From Microbacterium sp. HD4P20 (GTDB lineage Bacteria > Actinomycetota > Actinomycetes > Actinomycetales > Microbacteriaceae): a stretch of 64,000 nt of DNA. Where the stretch lies: assembly GCF_019449275.2 (NCBI RefSeq), contig NZ_JAHZQZ020000012.1, positions 434,001-498,000 on the forward strand, in the 5' to 3' direction. Below, piece after piece: positions 63,382-64,000 of the stretch. The translations under genes were made by a program, and so were the position numbers. The notes beneath the pieces were generated by a model. It searched no databases and was not told where the DNA came from. It saw only the letters and a list, made by a program, of their open reading frames with translations. Every line of letters begins with the position of its first letter. Position 1 is the first letter of the stretch.

Positions 63382-64000
63382 ATGAGCGCCGTCGGCGAAC
63401 TCGGAAAGCTGAAGGCGGCGAAGTCCGACGGCAAGAAGCAGAACAAGGCGGCCTACCTCTTCCTCGCACCGTGGTTCGTCGGACTGGTGCTGATCACGAT
63501 CGGCCCCATGGTCGCCTCGCTCGGACTGTCGTTCACGAGGTACAACCTGCTGAGTCCGCCCAGCTGGATCGGGTTCGACAACTTCGCCCGGATGTGGACC
63601 GACGAGCGCCTGCACAACGCGCTCCAGGTGACCTTCACCTACGTGTTCGTCTCGCTGCCCCTGCAGTTGGCGGCGGCGCTCTTCCTCGCCCTCGTGCTCG
63701 ACCGCGGGCTGCGGGCCCTGGCCTTCTACCGCTCCGCGTTCTATCTCCCCTCGCTCCTGGGGGCGAGCGTCGCGATCGCGATCCTGTGGCGCCAGATCTT
63801 CGGGGTGGACGGCCTCGTGAACCAGGTTCTGGCGGTGTTCGGCATCGATGGCCAGGGTTGGATCTCGAGCCCCGACACCGCCCTCGGCACACTGATGATC
63901 CTCAACGTCTGGACGTTCGGGTCGCCGATGGTGATCTTCCTGGCGGGACTGCGCCAGATCCCCACGATGTACTACGAGGCCGCCGACGTCGACGGAGCGA
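63382..64000 (+). CDS. sugar ABC transporter permease, MalF type (3' end outside window)
   Basis: 206 codons are visible from ATG 63382 (AGGAG upstream); the frame is open to the right edge. A lysine-rich N-terminus is followed by AYLFLAPWFVGLVLITIGPMV, then FTRYNLLSPPSWIGFDNF, the usual CUT1 MalF-type opening. Later FYLPSLLGASVAIAILWRQIF and the start of the EAA loop, LRQIPTMYYEAADVDGA. It would import a di- or oligosaccharide with partners encoded beyond the edge. No binding-protein gene precedes it. Confidence 0.9.
   Translation, partial: MSAVGELGKLKAAKSDGKKQNKAAYLFLAPWFVGLVLITIGPMVASLGLSFTRYNLLSPPSWIGFDNFARMWTDERLHNALQVTFTYVFVSLPLQLAAALFLALVLDRGLRALAFYRSAFYLPSLLGASVAIAILWRQIFGVDGLVNQVLAVFGIDGQGWISSPDTALGTLMILNVWTFGSPMVIFLAGLRQIPTMYYEAADVDGA

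Overview
The window is about 70 % GC, with ATGA/GTGA stop-start couplings, GTG starts and strong GGAGG ribosome sites. The gene content and several typical sequences (an SSADH/putrescine oxidase set, mycofactocin genes, a RamB-type regulator next to glyoxylate genes, and a NusG with a long acidic N-terminus) point to a high-GC actinobacterium. The best guess is Microbacteriaceae, close to Microbacterium. It looks chromosomal: a tRNA-Trp, secE-nusG-rplK-rplA and rplJ-rplL are all present.

Layout. 1-9316: a co-directional block with a UGSC-family protein (cut by the left edge), a zinc alcohol dehydrogenase, a metal-dependent amidohydrolase and a five-gene peptide/opine-type ABC importer, closed by a 40-bp perfect palindrome. 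9367-12289 (minus strand): a compact mycofactocin cluster mftA-B-C-D. 12390-16657: a small monooxygenase-like protein, an IclR regulator, an acyl-CoA/AMP ligase and an aldehyde dehydrogenase; two matching 15-bp inverted repeats flank the iclR gene. 16665-21605: an aminotransferase, an ABC-2 exporter pair and a NarL-type two-component system. 21673-26729: the glyoxylate shunt (aceA, aceB) with a divergent RamB/ScfR-type regulator and a perfect palindrome over that regulator's start region. 26919-37175: polyamine and GABA catabolism, with an FAD amine/amino-acid oxidase, PucR regulator, GABA transaminase, putrescine-oxidase-like flavoprotein, UspA, an APC permease and a semialdehyde dehydrogenase. 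Together these could take putrescine to succinate. 37427-40223: tRNA-Trp, secE, nusG, rplK, rplA.

40.3-61.8 kb separates rplA from rplJ and is accessory in character: a nitronate monooxygenase-like gene, an HxlR/acyl-CoA dehydrogenase pair, acylphosphatase, a lysE/lysG pair, a quinone oxidoreductase, a ROK-regulated CUT2 sugar importer with ketose epimerase, Gfo/Idh/MocA and TIM-barrel isomerase genes, a MarR/MFS drug-efflux pair with three identical-type operators, a YqaJ nuclease and an AbiEi/DUF559-like protein. 61.9-63.1 kb holds the L10 leader, rplJ and rplL. At the right edge a MalF-type sugar permease begins, behind a 32-bp palindrome.

The least expected content is in the gaps between genes. 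There are three unrelated families of short dispersed repeats. One is a 104-nt foldback present twice. One is an element with two direct copies and one inverted copy of TGTCCCGA at identical spacing, also present twice. One is a family of paired 17-mers at a 19-nt pitch with G-rich tails, present at three loci, two of which flank a single DUF559-type gene. I also see frequent use of the 7-mer GGATGCC/GGCATCC throughout the window, including in hairpins. All functions below come from reading the sequence; no database search was run.
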